In this document: positions 33,357-44,699 of the stretch, piece by piece
How positions within the stretch are numbered: position 1 is the first letter of the stretch
Layout: each line of letters opens with the position of its first letter
From: Imbricaverruca yamaguchii
Taxonomy: Eukaryota > Arthropoda > Thecostraca > Neoverrucidae
Assembly: GCA_034440575.1 (NCBI GenBank)
Contig: JAOTOL010001599.1
Coordinates: forward strand, 2,140,501-2,204,500
Direction of reading: 5' to 3'
Length of the DNA: 64,000 bases
The notes under the pieces: generated by a model
Told to the model about the DNA's origin: nothing
Databases searched by the model: none
Seen by the model: the letters and a program-made list of their open reading frames with translations, nothing else
Position numbers and translations under genes: made by a program

Positions 33357-34447
33357 TGGGGAAAACGGGGGCCAGGCGACCCCGAATGGTCGTAACAGAG
33401 CTATAAGTTGACCTATCAGCACCGCAGCACTACCCTGCTCGTGCTGCTCCGGGCGGGCTGGGGTCTCACTCACCGCTGGCAGTGTAGCTGCCTTGGCAGC
33501 GTAAGAAATTACTGGGTGTGTGCCAGTATACATATATCGAGCTTCACGGAGCGAAGTGTTGTGAATGAATTTCAGTGACAGGATATCCTATTCTTTAAAG
33601 TAAACAGGGCAGGTACTGTCATATGAGGTGTGCGGTGCTTGACCTCTTCCACAGTTCACACACCAGGACTTCTGAACACCACAATTATCTGTAGTGTGGG
33701 TGGTAGCAGAGCAGTTTGCGCAAACGGGCTGATTACGGCATGTGGGCTTGGTGTGTCCAAAACGTTGACATTGAAGCATCGCATGGGATTCGGGATATGT
33801 ACCTGCGAACCTTCACACGAGTATATCCGACAAGAACTATGGCTGGTGGAAGGTCAACGGTGTTAAATGTCAAAATTATATTGTTTGCATGCTGCATCTC
33901 GGTTCCCTTCCTCATATTGATACGACGAGCCTCTACCACACCTAATTCCGATAGACCGTCCACTATTTCCGCATCGGAAACGTTTCTTAGGTCGTAACAG
34001 TTAATAATTCCCTTTGACGAGTTTTTCGTCTTGTGGGGTTCAGTGAGAATGGTCACGTCGCGTATGTCACTACCTTCCCGGATGCTGTATGTCAATAGTT
34101 TGGCTGCCAGCGCATATTTCGTATCCTCTCTCCTAGAAAACTTTACTTCTAGCCCTCCGTCACGCAAAGTCTGGCATCTGATGACAAGTCCGAATTTGTC
34201 GCATCCGTCTCGTTGCTGAAATGGCGATAGCGAAGCCAGCTGCTTGGCACCTTCACATCCTCGGAAAATGAGTATACGGGGACCCGCCTCGTTTACAGCG
34301 GTTCGGTCTGTCTCGCTCCTGCGAGAAGAGCCAGGAGTTGCGTTTTTGTGTTAAGTTGTCATGGAGTACGGTTGGTTTCGGCTCTTCAGGCTCCCCACCG
34401 CACGGGACCCTACTGAGGGGACGCCTGTTTCCCGCTCGGGAGGACAC
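33356..34447 (-). pseudogene. LINE ORF1 (zinc-knuckle gag-like) pseudogene
   Basis: Gag-like ORF1 proteins of I/Jockey-clade LINEs bind element RNA. On the minus strand the relic begins near M at 34447 and passes through AKQLASLSPFQQRDGCDKFG (about 34235). An RRM-like pattern follows: LTEPHKTKNSSKGIINCYDL, then RRINMRKGTEMQ and NNIILTFNT. After a frame change near 33780 comes CQRFGHTKPTCRNQPVCANC and then CGVQKSWCVNCGRG, the CCHC knuckle series. It continues after a stop (CPVYFKE-stop at about 33590) with DILSLKFIHNTSLREAR. At least two frameshifts and one stop break the reading, so this is a decayed copy. Upstream GC-rich sequence may be its 5' UTR. Confidence 0.85.
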
Positions 34448-35120
34448 CAGGCGCCCGAAGAGCTATACGGGGCGGGCAACGCCTTCGCCCGACTAGGAGG
34501 AGAGACTCACCACCCAAACCGGGATCCAGCGCCGCCAACCCCATGACCCCAGACGGCCGGGCCGGCAGGCACTAAAAGGAGTCCCAGGTCCCCGGGCCGA
34601 GGTGACCAGCCACTTGACCCATATGAGGCCCTACGGGCCTGTCCACACCTCCGAGATATTAGGACAAAAGAGGCGTATTGGTCGCACAGCTAGCACCGTG
34701 CGACTAGGGACCTCAGCCTCCATGACTCCGTCAACCCCGGGGGACTGGCCGATGGGGCGTGACTACCCCGATACAACTGAGCGGACGGGTAGACTAGGGG
34801 AAGCTGACCTATCTGCTTGTGACAAGGGAGGGGCTGGTGTTGTATGGTTGGATGAAAGGCATGCAAATAGACGTAGGCACGGGATGTATGCTGGGAAGGA
34901 GAGAGAGGTATGGGCGGTAGGGACTACGTGAGTGCCCGGAAACACCTCCGTGCTTCCAAGCCCCTTATCGGGGTGGCTGTGATAGCCCGAGGGAGCGCCA
35001 TTTCCATAGCAAGCCGTGCAAGGATGGTGACCCCACTGCGGGGGTCTATCCGGTGTTATTCAAATAAAGTCAATTGTGGATTAATCCAGCGTGAAGGATG
35101 TCGAGGACAGGAAGTGGAAT
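34448..35120 (-). mobile_element. Probable 5' UTR of the gag-bearing LINE
   Basis: This is a GC-rich, CpG-containing block without knuckle or RRM motifs, immediately 5' of the gag relic on the minus strand. It changes to AT-rich sequence after about 35050. Assignment as a LINE 5' UTR rests only on position and composition. Confidence 0.4.
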
Positions 35121-35129
35121 ACTCTTGTA

Positions 35130-35825
35130 TCTATGGCAAGCTATGTGATGCCATATGCTGTAGAGGAGAGTGCATGTAGTGGCGAAGTACGATCTTTAAG
35201 GTTAGCCCTTATGCTGAATAATAAAACAAAATTACGAATTGGGCCACCAGATCAGGAGCGAAGAAGCTGACAAGGTTGAAGCAGACAGAGACAAGCCAGA
35301 GACTATGCGGTATGGAACTATTGTTGGAAGATCTTAACATAACGTGGTTGTGAAAACAAAATGTTATAAGACTGGCCGAGATCGAAAACAGGCTCAATCA
35401 CTTAATTTGATAGTTGGTCTTCCTCCAAAATCAACCCGACCAGCAGTTGGACATAAAATATTGGATGTGGCCTTTGCAAATGAGGGTAATATTGTACAGA
35501 ATGTAAGGGCAGGAGAGAACGTAGCATTTTAGCGTAGGTGATCACTTAGAATATTTGCAATGACCACAAAAGGTACAGAAGACCATTTGCAGAATATAAC
35601 ATGAAATAAATCATACACTCTAAAGTCATATGTACTTTGATTTTAGTTCGTATCCTTTGTATCTGTAATATTTTAGTATTCCATTTAGAAGCGAGGTATT
35701 CGTGGCAAAGTTTTTGTTAACGGCTTATTATTATCAATTATTTATTCTGGATCATAGTGTCGTCTGGAGACGACGCCTTCCCCTCCCTAGACAGCCGGCC
35801 TCCCACTTAGGACCCACCGCCCATT
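35130..35825. other. Non-coding stretch, nothing recognised
   Basis: AT-rich sequence with short random frames. Confidence 0.4.
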
Positions 35826-35830
35826 AACTT

Positions 35831-35905
35831 AGAACTGGAACACTTGAGTACTGGAACACTAGTACTGGAACGCTATTACTGGAATATTAGTACTGAGTAA
35901 AGCAC
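35831..35905. repeat. 14-bp minisatellite (TACTGGAACACTAG)n
   Basis: About five units of tactggaacactag, decaying to tactggaatattag, run in tandem. Confidence 0.82.
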
Positions 35906-36074
35906 TGGAAATGGGTATACTTGATGGGACCTCGGGCCTCACTTTCCACATGTGAACGAACCCCGGCACCTGAATCATTTTAGAAGAGCCTCTGTGGGAG
36001 GATACAGGCGTTTGCCTAGAACGGGCTGCTCCCGGATGGACTCAGAAAACTATGGGGAAGATGTGGGTGCCGAA

Positions 36075-36146
36075 CAGAGACATCATCACAGAGACATCAT
36101 CACAGAGACGGCATCACAGAGACGTCATCACAGAGACGTCATCACA
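36075..36146. repeat. 14-bp minisatellite (CAGAGACATCATCA)n
   Basis: Five units of cagagacatcatca occur in tandem, the later ones with acgtcat in place of acatcat, creating several CRE-like ACGTCA words. Confidence 0.85.
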
Positions 36147-36468
36147 TTCCCACGATTGGGAGACAGTCCGCCGATTTGGGGGCCGATTGGCCACCTCTCG
36201 ACCAGAACCTCTATACAATTAATTCAGTGCAATCCAGCCACTTTATTCCGAGCTCCCGGAAATGTGGAGCATTTGAATTTTCCACAGAAACCATCAATTG
36301 TTGCTCGTGATAGATGGGGCAGCTCCACCTGGCCGGCGGAAGTGTCCTGTTGCGATGCTTCCGTACTGAGCACATATATGTAGCAGGAGACGGGGGACTC
36401 GGGCCTTCACCAGTCTTCAGAAAGGCCCTTACCAGATTGGTCTTCCATTATTCCCTTGCCATCATACC

Positions 36469-36645
<177 letters not shown>

Positions 36646-36689
36646 ATATATAATCTTTACCCCACCCATTAGTACCAGATAGACATACT

Positions 36690-37270
36690 GGCCCAATTTC
36701 CATGACACTAGCAAATCCGGATTTCCTTACCAATCCGGATTTCCGAAGTCATGGAAACACCTTCGTCAGCTAACTGGATTGGATTCTCCAATCCGGCTTA
36801 GAAAGAAGATTTCCTGAGGAAATCCGGATTTCCCTTGAGTTGGAAGGATTTGGTAGCATTCACTTCGCGTCCTTTTCCTGTTTCCCCTGCCGTCAGCGCC
36901 GGCGTCGATTTCGGAAGGATTTTGATGAAGGGTGGCCGAGTTTATAATATAATTTATAACATAATATATAATATAATATAACAAAATATATCGTAATAAA
37001 TTCGCAAATAACAGCAAGCCCTCTTAAAGTCCCTCATGCGACGACACAGCCCACGCCGATGTGGAATAAGTTTTTGGGTATTGAAGGGAAATGTCGCAAG
37101 TGCGCCGCAACTGTCAGCAAATCTGGGATTTCCCACCAATTTCGGATTCGGAAATCCTACATGCAATCCTGATTTCCTCGCAAATGGTCATGGAAACGCT
37201 TCTTGTAATCCGGATTCGATTCGTTGTAGAAATCCAATCTCAATTCAAACCTGCCATGGAAACAAGGTTA
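36690..37270. repeat. Region of recurring CCGGATTTCC motifs, possible foldback element
   Basis: aatccggatttcc and its inverse recur at both sides (36713-36840 and 37095-37260), accompanied by catggaaac on each side in opposite context. The two flanks are roughly inverted with respect to each other around an AT-rich centre. I cannot define exact termini. Confidence 0.45.
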
Positions 37271-37279
37271 TTAACAATG

Positions 37280-38180
37280 AAGGTAGATGGCGACCTAAGC
37301 GATGGCGCTCTCGACCGAATCTCCCTCTCCCCCTCCCACACACAAACGTTTTGCTTGATCCTGGATACTGGCCGAACATATGGAGGTAATAGGAAAGGCG
37401 GACACTCGACACAGTGATCTCAGAAACTTCTCTGGGATTATTATCGCAATATTCAGAGACGTGTCTTCTTGACATGGAAAAAGGGGACAAGGATAAATTA
37501 GTATCAGCCAGGCAATGGGATTGCGCTAACATAGGCAAGTTTTATGGAAGAGCGGATCGCTATGAACAAAGACACAGAATGATCTCACTATCTCAGAATG
37601 AGATAATTTGCAGAACACATCCCATATGTCTCCACATATTATTAATCTCAATGCTAGTGGGCACAGCTGTCTCTTTCAGCAGAGTGCGCCTTGAGCCACC
37701 TGGGCTGAAGTGGGTTAGCTTGAAGTGTTCTTGGCATAGCTTCCAAATAGGCTTGCATGATATGCGGAATATATATGTATTTTCTTGAAAACCATGTTTA
37801 TTTTGCTGAAAGACCTGGGCTTTCTTTCGGCCACCTCAGCACCTTGGGCGCACAGTAGCAATGACTGTGTTCTCCCAGCCCGGCTGTCGACGCCTCGTGC
37901 GCGTCGGCGAAATTGGTGCCACGCTTTGCAGACTGGAACATACAAAGCACATCTGCCTACATTGATAACCTACGTTGGGCATCATTATATCTGATAATCC
38001 ATCACTCATGTGCAGTTACCTGTGCATGTTTGAAGGCATGCATAGATTAATTATATTCGCTTCCCTGCAGCTATTGAGTGAACCAGGATATCAGACCAAG
38101 ATGATTGAGAAGGCAGCAGAGATGGTGCAAATTGGCTGCTTTTAGGTGTGACAACTTATGCCATAAAACGAGAATCAACT
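37280..38180. other. Non-coding stretch, nothing recognised
   Basis: Short frames without domains. Confidence 0.4.
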
Positions 38181-38189
38181 TCTTCAGCT

Positions 38190-39300
38190 TCCCATGAGAG
38201 GAACACAGGTTCGATCCAGTCGGGTACCGAAGGGCGGTGGTATGTTCAAAGTGGAACAATGCCCGCTGAGATGTGGTGGACCCCCAAGAATCGCGCCGCG
38301 GCCCAAAAATATCGCACGGGGCTCCAAACTTCTCATTGGGAAACATTCGCTTCCGAGCTGTAGCGATGCTCGAGATCTCGCCCGGGAACCTAAAATCATG
38401 CCGTGCCTCCCTCCCCCCAAAAGAAATACGCTTTGGCCAAAACGTTCGGCCGGAGTCACAAATATTGGCGTCAACGTCTCAACTAAAAGCAGCTTGGACC
38501 TGAAAAGTCGCGCCACATCCACAAAAATTTCGCTGGAGTCTAAAATAAATGCCGCTGTAACTTAAATAGAATCCGCAAGGGTCCGAAAAATCGCCGAAAA
38601 AAATGTAGCTGGGGGCCCGAAAAAATCAAGAGAACAAACTGTCCCACCCAAGTGCAGCGGAACCTCGAGAACTCGCAACCAGGCTCAATATTTCGTCCTG
38701 GGATCCCAAAAATCGCGCTTGTGCCTCCAAAGTTCCCGTCGGGACCTTCAAATAATCGCATCTGGAGCTTGAAATATACATCCCATAGCAATAAAATACT
38801 CGTGCTGAAAATCGGGCCGGACACCAAACAAAATTCGCGTCAGGGGTCCAAAGTAAATACAGCGGTACCCTGATAACTCGCACCGGGGCCAAAGGTACTG
38901 CGCCGGGCCCCACAAATCATGTAGGCCTGACAAAGCATACCGACGCTCGAAAAATCGCGACGGGGCACACAAATATGACGCCAGAGTCCAAAAAATCATG
39001 CCGGAACCCCAGCTTCGAAAATCTCACAAGAGATCCCCAAAAATTTCGTCGAGTCCAGAAAGCCGTCCTCGGGTTCCAGACACCAAGAGTCCGGGCCGGA
39101 CAAAATTGTTCAGGAACCCGAGAAATCGCGCTGGCGGCCCACACATTTGTTTCGGGAGCTTCAAGTAAGTACAGTGAAACCCTGAAAGCACAACGGAAGG
39201 CCGAAAACGTACCAGAGCACCCAAATCGCACAGATTATCGCAAAAAGCGACATGGCCTTAAAACATACGCTTGCGCCCTATAATAAATACACTATACTAT
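38190..39300 (+). repeat. Dispersed degenerate repeat family R1, block A
   Basis: Words such as aaaaatcgcg, gggcccaaaa and ccccaaaaat recur about every 25-35 bases. The right part (39130-39285: gcacaacggaaggccgaaaacgt, gcgacatggccttaaaacat) matches the repeat at 48690-48830 in the same orientation and 49590-49690 in the opposite one. The order of words is preserved, so the blocks are copies of one long repeat, not just independent satellites. Confidence 0.75.
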
Positions 39301-39309
39301 TTTTTATAA

Positions 39310-39720
39310 AAAATAAACAGCGATGCCCCTCAAAGTACACCGGGACGGTAAAGACAGCATTCGGGCACGAAAAACAGGCTGGTGACCGCAAAAATGGACA
39401 TGGTTCATAAAAAGGAGCAAAGATATACAGGGTACTAAGTTAATACACCATGTCCCTTGAAAACGTGTTGGTCCTTCAAAAGCACAAGCATGTCCATAAA
39501 AAGGCAGCAAGGCGGGAGAAAAAAAGGCAGCAAAAAGCGCCGGGATCCCAACAACGTGACCGACCCGTAACAAAAATGTGTTGGGGCCCTAAAGCACATC
39601 AGAAAATCAAGAAAAGCGCAAGAGGTCCCAAAGGGAATATCCAACCAGCACCCGGATTCGATAGCCAATGTCGGAGCATATTTAAAGAATCAGATGAGGT
39701 GCATTGCAGTTCAGCTGGGC
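39310..39720. repeat. Degenerate minisatellite continuing R1
   Basis: Similar spaced words (gggccctaaagcacatcaga, aagaggtcccaaa) continue to about 39650, with weaker repetition. Confidence 0.5.
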
Positions 39721-39729
39721 ACCCCGTAA

Positions 39730-40500
39730 TACTTTTCCACTAAAATGTGGTAAAAAGAGAGAGAATCTTCGACATGAATTCGTCAAATTATCCCACCCGG
39801 CCCCCATACGAAACATTCGATGACGGCAAATATGGCACAAGACTATCATTTGGTATCAATTAGCGAAACGCATGGGGCCTAGCAGAAATCGGAGAATCGC
39901 ACGAAGTGTGGTGAATGCGGGCCCCCACGAAGTTTGTTTGGCAGCGGGCTTGAAGGGTCCCCTTCACTATTGGCTTTCATGCAATTTTGCCGATTTTCTC
40001 TACGCTATCTTGCATGTTTATGGCAATATAGAGTACTTTGATATATACCAATTGAAAGACTTCGGCTTCAGCAAAATGTACCCTAAATGACCCAGTAGCA
40101 ATATTCTTGCCTATCAATTTGCCGTTTCCAGCAGACTGTCCATCAAGCGCACCCAAAATAAAGATATTTTTTTCCGATATTGGAAGGCTCCCTCTTCCGT
40201 CCATTTTACCTGGTCACGTTGTCACCCTCGTTCAAGAACGAAAAAAGGACAGTCACAGGGCGGGGGCTAAGTGCGCCATAACTTCTTCCCCTCAGTGGCA
40301 GGAGAGTTTGTTAAGGATAACCGAAAAAGACCGCCTGAAATTATCCAACCACACCCCCAGAACTCAACAGGAGGCCCATTGTCGTTATAAGAGGGTCCAT
40401 AGCCGCCACAGGAAACCCATAGCTGCCACGGGAGGCAGGGACGGATCCGAGAATTGTCATCTGGGGGAGTGGATACGTGTCTGGAACGGCGCATCCGCGA
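39730..40500. other. Non-coding stretch, nothing recognised
   Basis: No domain. Several short frames on both strands look random. Confidence 0.4.
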
Positions 40501-40511
40501 AAGTATCTTGA

Positions 40512-40513
<2 letters not shown>

Positions 40514-40551
<38 letters not shown>
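40514..40551. repeat. (AT)19 microsatellite
   Basis: A pure AT dinucleotide run of about 38 bases. Confidence 0.95.
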
Positions 40552-40552
<1 letters not shown>

Positions 40553-40903
40553 CTACTTTCGGTCACGGCACATTGAAACCACGAGTGGTATGCGCAACGC
40601 CAGATGCATTAAAGGGGTCAAAGGGTCCCTGAACATCCCGGTTACCGCCGATAACACTGGTCTGCGTGATTTACAAGGTCAAGGGTGTCTCAGCTGTTTT
40701 TAGGTCAGTTTTCCATGCTGATTCCGAAAATGGCATCCGTTTTGCTCGATTAGCTCGATTTGTTAAATATGTTATTTCACTCATATGAACCAAAATATTG
40801 CTCTGACTGGATTACTAGTGAATCCGACAGAAGCATAAATAAAGGTTTAAACTCCAAACAGATGGACCGGAAGTGTATTCAGAGCGCATCCCAACAGTAC
40901 ACA

Positions 40904-42573
40904 CTACTGCGAAATACATGGCCTTTTCAGGGGCTTCCGACTGTGTTGAGCAGATGGGACATCCCTCTTCAGGCACCAACAACAGTCCGCCAGAAAGTTC
41001 ACATCCCACCGACCTTGGTAGCGTTCTTCCATCACCCGTAAGTCTTTGTGGAAGCGTTCTCCCTGCTCTTCCCTGTAATCTCCACAGTTAACTGGGAAAT
41101 AATCTAGATGGGACCTAAGGAAGTGCATTTTTACCGACATTCGAGCACTAAGTTGCTGAAAACTGTCCATCAACTCATCGACGACCTTCACGTATTCCGC
41201 ACTTCTGTGATTACCCAGGAAGTTGGTGATGATTGACTTCATGACCAGCCATGCAGAGAGCTCAGACTGTTCCAGACATTCTTCGAATCGAGTATCCTTC
41301 ATGAGCTCCCTTATCTTAGGACCGTTGAATACACCAGCTTTCAGCTTCTCTCTGCTCACATGAGGAAATTTTTGTCCCAAAAATGCAAATCCTCGTCCTT
41401 CTTTATCCAGTGCTTTCACAAAGTTTTTTTTTATCAAACCGAGTTTGATATGGAGTGGTGGAAGTAGGATTTTCTGTGGTTCAACCAGAGGGCGTGACTG
41501 CACGTTGTGGGAGCCAGGTTCAAGTGCATGCCTGGATGGCCCGTCGCGTTGTACATAATGTTGTTTGTCAGCCCGACCGTCCCAGAGGCATAGAAAGCAT
41601 GGATATTTCGTGTAGCCGCCTTGCAGCCCAAGGACGAGACCTACTACCTTGAGGTCACCACAGATCAGCCAACCATGCTCTTTGTAGTTCACAGCAGACA
41701 ACAAAAGTTCCATGCTGTTATGCGTTTCCCTCAGTTGCGCGGAGTGTCCAACAGGAATCGACGCAAACTTATTGCCGTTGTTCAGAAGAACTGCCTTCAG
41801 GCTCCTACTCGAGGAATATATGAACAGCCTCCATTCTGCGGGGTTGTACTCTGTACCCATTGCTTGTACTAGGCCCGCGATGTTATTGCAGTAGACTAGA
41901 TAATGTTCTTTGTCGAAGGCAAAGTATTCTCTGAATTCTTTTTCGCGATTCCGATACCAAAAGAATGTCGTTTCAGGCGCCAGCAAACGTTTCTCGCGGA
42001 GCCGTGAACCCAGCAGCTGAGCAGATTCCTTGGACAAGTTCAGGTCCTTCGTTAGGTCATTGAGCTCAGCTTGGTTCAACGGTACCGGTCGATCGTTCTC
42101 GGTCGGTTCATAGGCACCAGACGCGTCTGCGTCCATTTCATCCCCACTAGAGTCGGAAGATGACTCGATGTCGACATCGGGTTCAGGGATGGGGACATCT
42201 GAACCATGAGGGACTGGCTTGATGACACATCCGAATATTTTACATGCTTCTGTTTCTTTCGATTTACTCCTTTCAGATCTGTCATTCAAAAATAGCAGTC
42301 GGTGGTATGATCCTTTCCTTCCCGCCACACCATGGGAATGCCGAACGGCATGGATTTCCGGATGTTGTTCTTCCAGGCTCGTAGGCCTTCCACACATGAC
42401 TTGCAGCAGATATGAAGGGCAAACGGCTTGTCCTGATCACCAAGTTTCACTCCGAAATATGCGTGGTAACTCTTTTTTACAAAGTCGGTTATGCTTGCCT
42501 GGCGATCTGGTTAGGTGACCTTTCCATATTTGTAACAGAACCTGTCTGGATGATTTTTACACTGCCGACTCAT
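40904..42573 (-). pseudogene. Decayed copy of an intronless multicopy invertebrate protein family of unknown function
   Basis: On the minus strand the frame at about 42190-40904 encodes some 430 continuous residues. They include LNLSKESAQLLGSRLREKRL, FFWYRNREKEF, CNNIAGLVQAMG, WLICGDLKVVGLVLGLQGGY, PCFLCLWDGRADKQHY, ILLPPLHIKLGLIK, FLRSHLDYFP, and REEQGERFHKDL before EERYQGRWDVNFLADCCW. I recall this signature from large families of uncharacterised, mostly intronless arthropod and cnidarian proteins. Upstream, the family N-terminus is still readable from MSRQCKNHPDRFCYKYGKVT at 42573 (Cys/His-containing), followed by DFVKKSYHAYFGVKLGDQDK. It is interrupted by TAA (42513-42511) and TGA (42288-42286, following CYF) and by a frame change near 42200. 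So this copy is broken in its N-terminal third but intact for the rest. The Asp, paired Cys, His and Glu motifs are compatible with a transposase-like nuclease fold, but that is inference. No host function is known to me. Confidence 0.8.
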
Positions 42574-42626
42574 GACTTCAGATTACACCTGGAAATACAC
42601 AAAAACGACATTTGAGATGATGCATC

Positions 42627-43752
42627 CAGTAGGGGAGAGTGGTGAGAATTGGGACAAAAATCGAACCGCAACTTTGACACGCCGTTGCACCCGGTCATTG
42701 CAGCGAGCGACATATTCCTGATTTCAAAGTAACCCCCAGACATTTGTGCGCCGCAGACTGAAATTTGAAAATGAAAAGTAATGAATCTACTCTGTTATAC
42801 AAGAAAAATGAAAAGTGCAATTTTAGTGAGAATTGGGACGACGAGTGAGGGAGTATTGGGACTGGTGACAGGGAGCAATGGGACTCAAAAGGAGATTTGG
42901 GACGTGAATTAAAATGGGTAAAGGTTAGTCCGTGATTATTTGGGCTGTTCATTCAAAATTTTGTCATACGAAGCACTTCTTTACTTCAAGTTGTGGTGCA
43001 TAAAATCATCATGGATAAAATGTTGAGCGTTGTCCCTACTTCTTGCTAAACTAGTCCGTTAGTAGCTCTTCGACAGATGCTAAAAACATTTACTGAAATA
43101 AAATGCTTCATTTCGATATACGGGTTAATTACAGGCTCAGTTGACAGTAGTTTCATTGAAGTAGTTTACTAAAATTTACTTACATTTACCAAAATCAAAT
43201 GCTTTTTGCGATATGATGGATTAATTACAGGCTCAGTTGATAGTAGTTTCATTGAGGGAAGTTTGCAAAAATTTGCTTACATTTACTAAAATAAAATACC
43301 TTATTGCGATATGACGGGTTAATTACGTGTAAAGTACATGTAACATTACAATGGGACCGGCTGGAAGAATTAGAACGCTTGTCCAAATTCTCCTACCATC
43401 ACCATTTTCCATCAATGAGGTCCGTATGTCGAACACACACGAGGAAATAGCAAAACACTTGTCAAATGTTGCAAAATTCCATATGTTAGTAATATATTCG
43501 TAATTGAACAAAATATTTGATGATAACAACCCAAGAAACGAGTTATTGACGCCCCAAAATAAGAACCTTTTCCACTCACTGTTCACACAGCCACGTTGCG
43601 CATCGAAAAGGAACACGGCGGTGCTTGCCAACGCTGTCGCTTGTTAATAAGAAAATATTAAATAGTAAAAAGCATCGTTGGACTCGTACTTTAAAAGATA
43701 ATGCTTTGTCCCTTTTCTCCCGCGTCCCAATTCTCACTTCTCTCCGCTACTG
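42627..43752. mobile_element. DNA element with about 28-bp terminal inverted repeats
   Basis: The left end cagtaggggagagtggtgag then aattgggac is matched by the reverse complement of the right end (cagtagcggagagaagtgag then aattgggac). The element is 1.13 kb. Inside, the TIR word gggac recurs near the left end. A roughly 97-bp unit (ttaattacaggctcagttga...tttcattga) is repeated about 2.5 times at 43075-43325. I see no transposase. I could not identify a convincing target-site duplication. It begins 54 bases from the start of the neighbouring multicopy-family pseudogene. Confidence 0.8.
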
Positions 43753-43929
43753 ATATATCATGCTGCAGTATGTATACTGATACATCAGTGTGTGAGTTGT
43801 TATCTTTGACGTAGTGTGAAAACTTGAGCTAATCGAGAAAAATGGATAGTATTTTCGGGTTCAGCACACGAAACTTGTATCAGAACAGCTGAGAAACGTC
43901 CGACCTTTTGAAGAAGAAAAGTTTTGAAA

Positions 43930-44300
43930 CGCAGGCCAGTGTAATCGGCGGTAATTGGGGCGGTGCGGCGGCGGCCCTTAGCCAGTGCGTGCAGCGTACA
44001 CGCGCCACGAATTGGTACCGACCGTGACGTCATCTAAGGAAGTCACACTGCAAATGCGCACGGTATACAAACCACTCAGCCGCGATGCCTGCTCACCGCG
44101 CCGACTCAGGTTGGTTTGAGAGCCACTGTAACAAAGCTGGCAACGTAAAGCTGGCGTCCAGCTTTACGTTGAGCGGCGCGCCGTGGCGGTGAGCGGTACG
44201 ATGGCGTCCCATATTGGACAGGGGCCACCTGGTGGTCGTGCCCGCGCTCTGAACGGTGAGGTGGGCGGACTCTCCCAGGCTCGTACGGTGAAGCGTCGCC
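43930..44300. promoter_or_regulatory. GC-rich block with a consensus CRE
   Basis: CpG density rises here, and TGACGTCA (44025-44032) is a perfect CREB/ATF palindrome. A 14-bp-arm hairpin (caacgtaaagctgg, loop cgt, ccagctttacgttg) lies at 44141-44171. No coding exon can be tied to it, so promoter status is speculative. Confidence 0.35.
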
Positions 44301-44312
44301 ACATGCCAACTC

Positions 44313-44612
44313 GTCCATACTGCCTGCTCAGCAGATACCAGCACACAGTCACACACGTCCGTACTGCCTGCTCAGCAGACACCAGCACACAGTCACAGTG
44401 TCACACACGTCCGTACTACCTGCTCTGCAGACACCAGCACACAGTCACAGTGTCACACACGTCCGTACTGCCTGCTCAGCAGACACCAGCACACAGTCAC
44501 AGTGTCACACACGTCTGTACTGCCTGCTCAGCAGACACCAGCACACAGTCACAGTGTCACACACGTCCGTACTACCTGCTCAGCAGACACCAGCACACAG
44601 TCACACACGTGT
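44313..44612. repeat. 52-bp minisatellite, 6 units
   Basis: Units gtccgtactgcctgctcagc plus agacaccagcacacagtcac plus agtgtcacacac start at 44313, 44357, 44409, 44461, 44513 and 44565. The first is 8 bases short and the rest have an exact 52-base period. A 9-10-bp cacactgca repeat follows to about 44670. Confidence 0.9.
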
Positions 44613-44699
44613 GCAGTACAGCAGCCAGCTGCACACTGCACACTGCATACTGCACACTGCACACCATACAACACGTTCACATATCGGTTAATGACTGGA

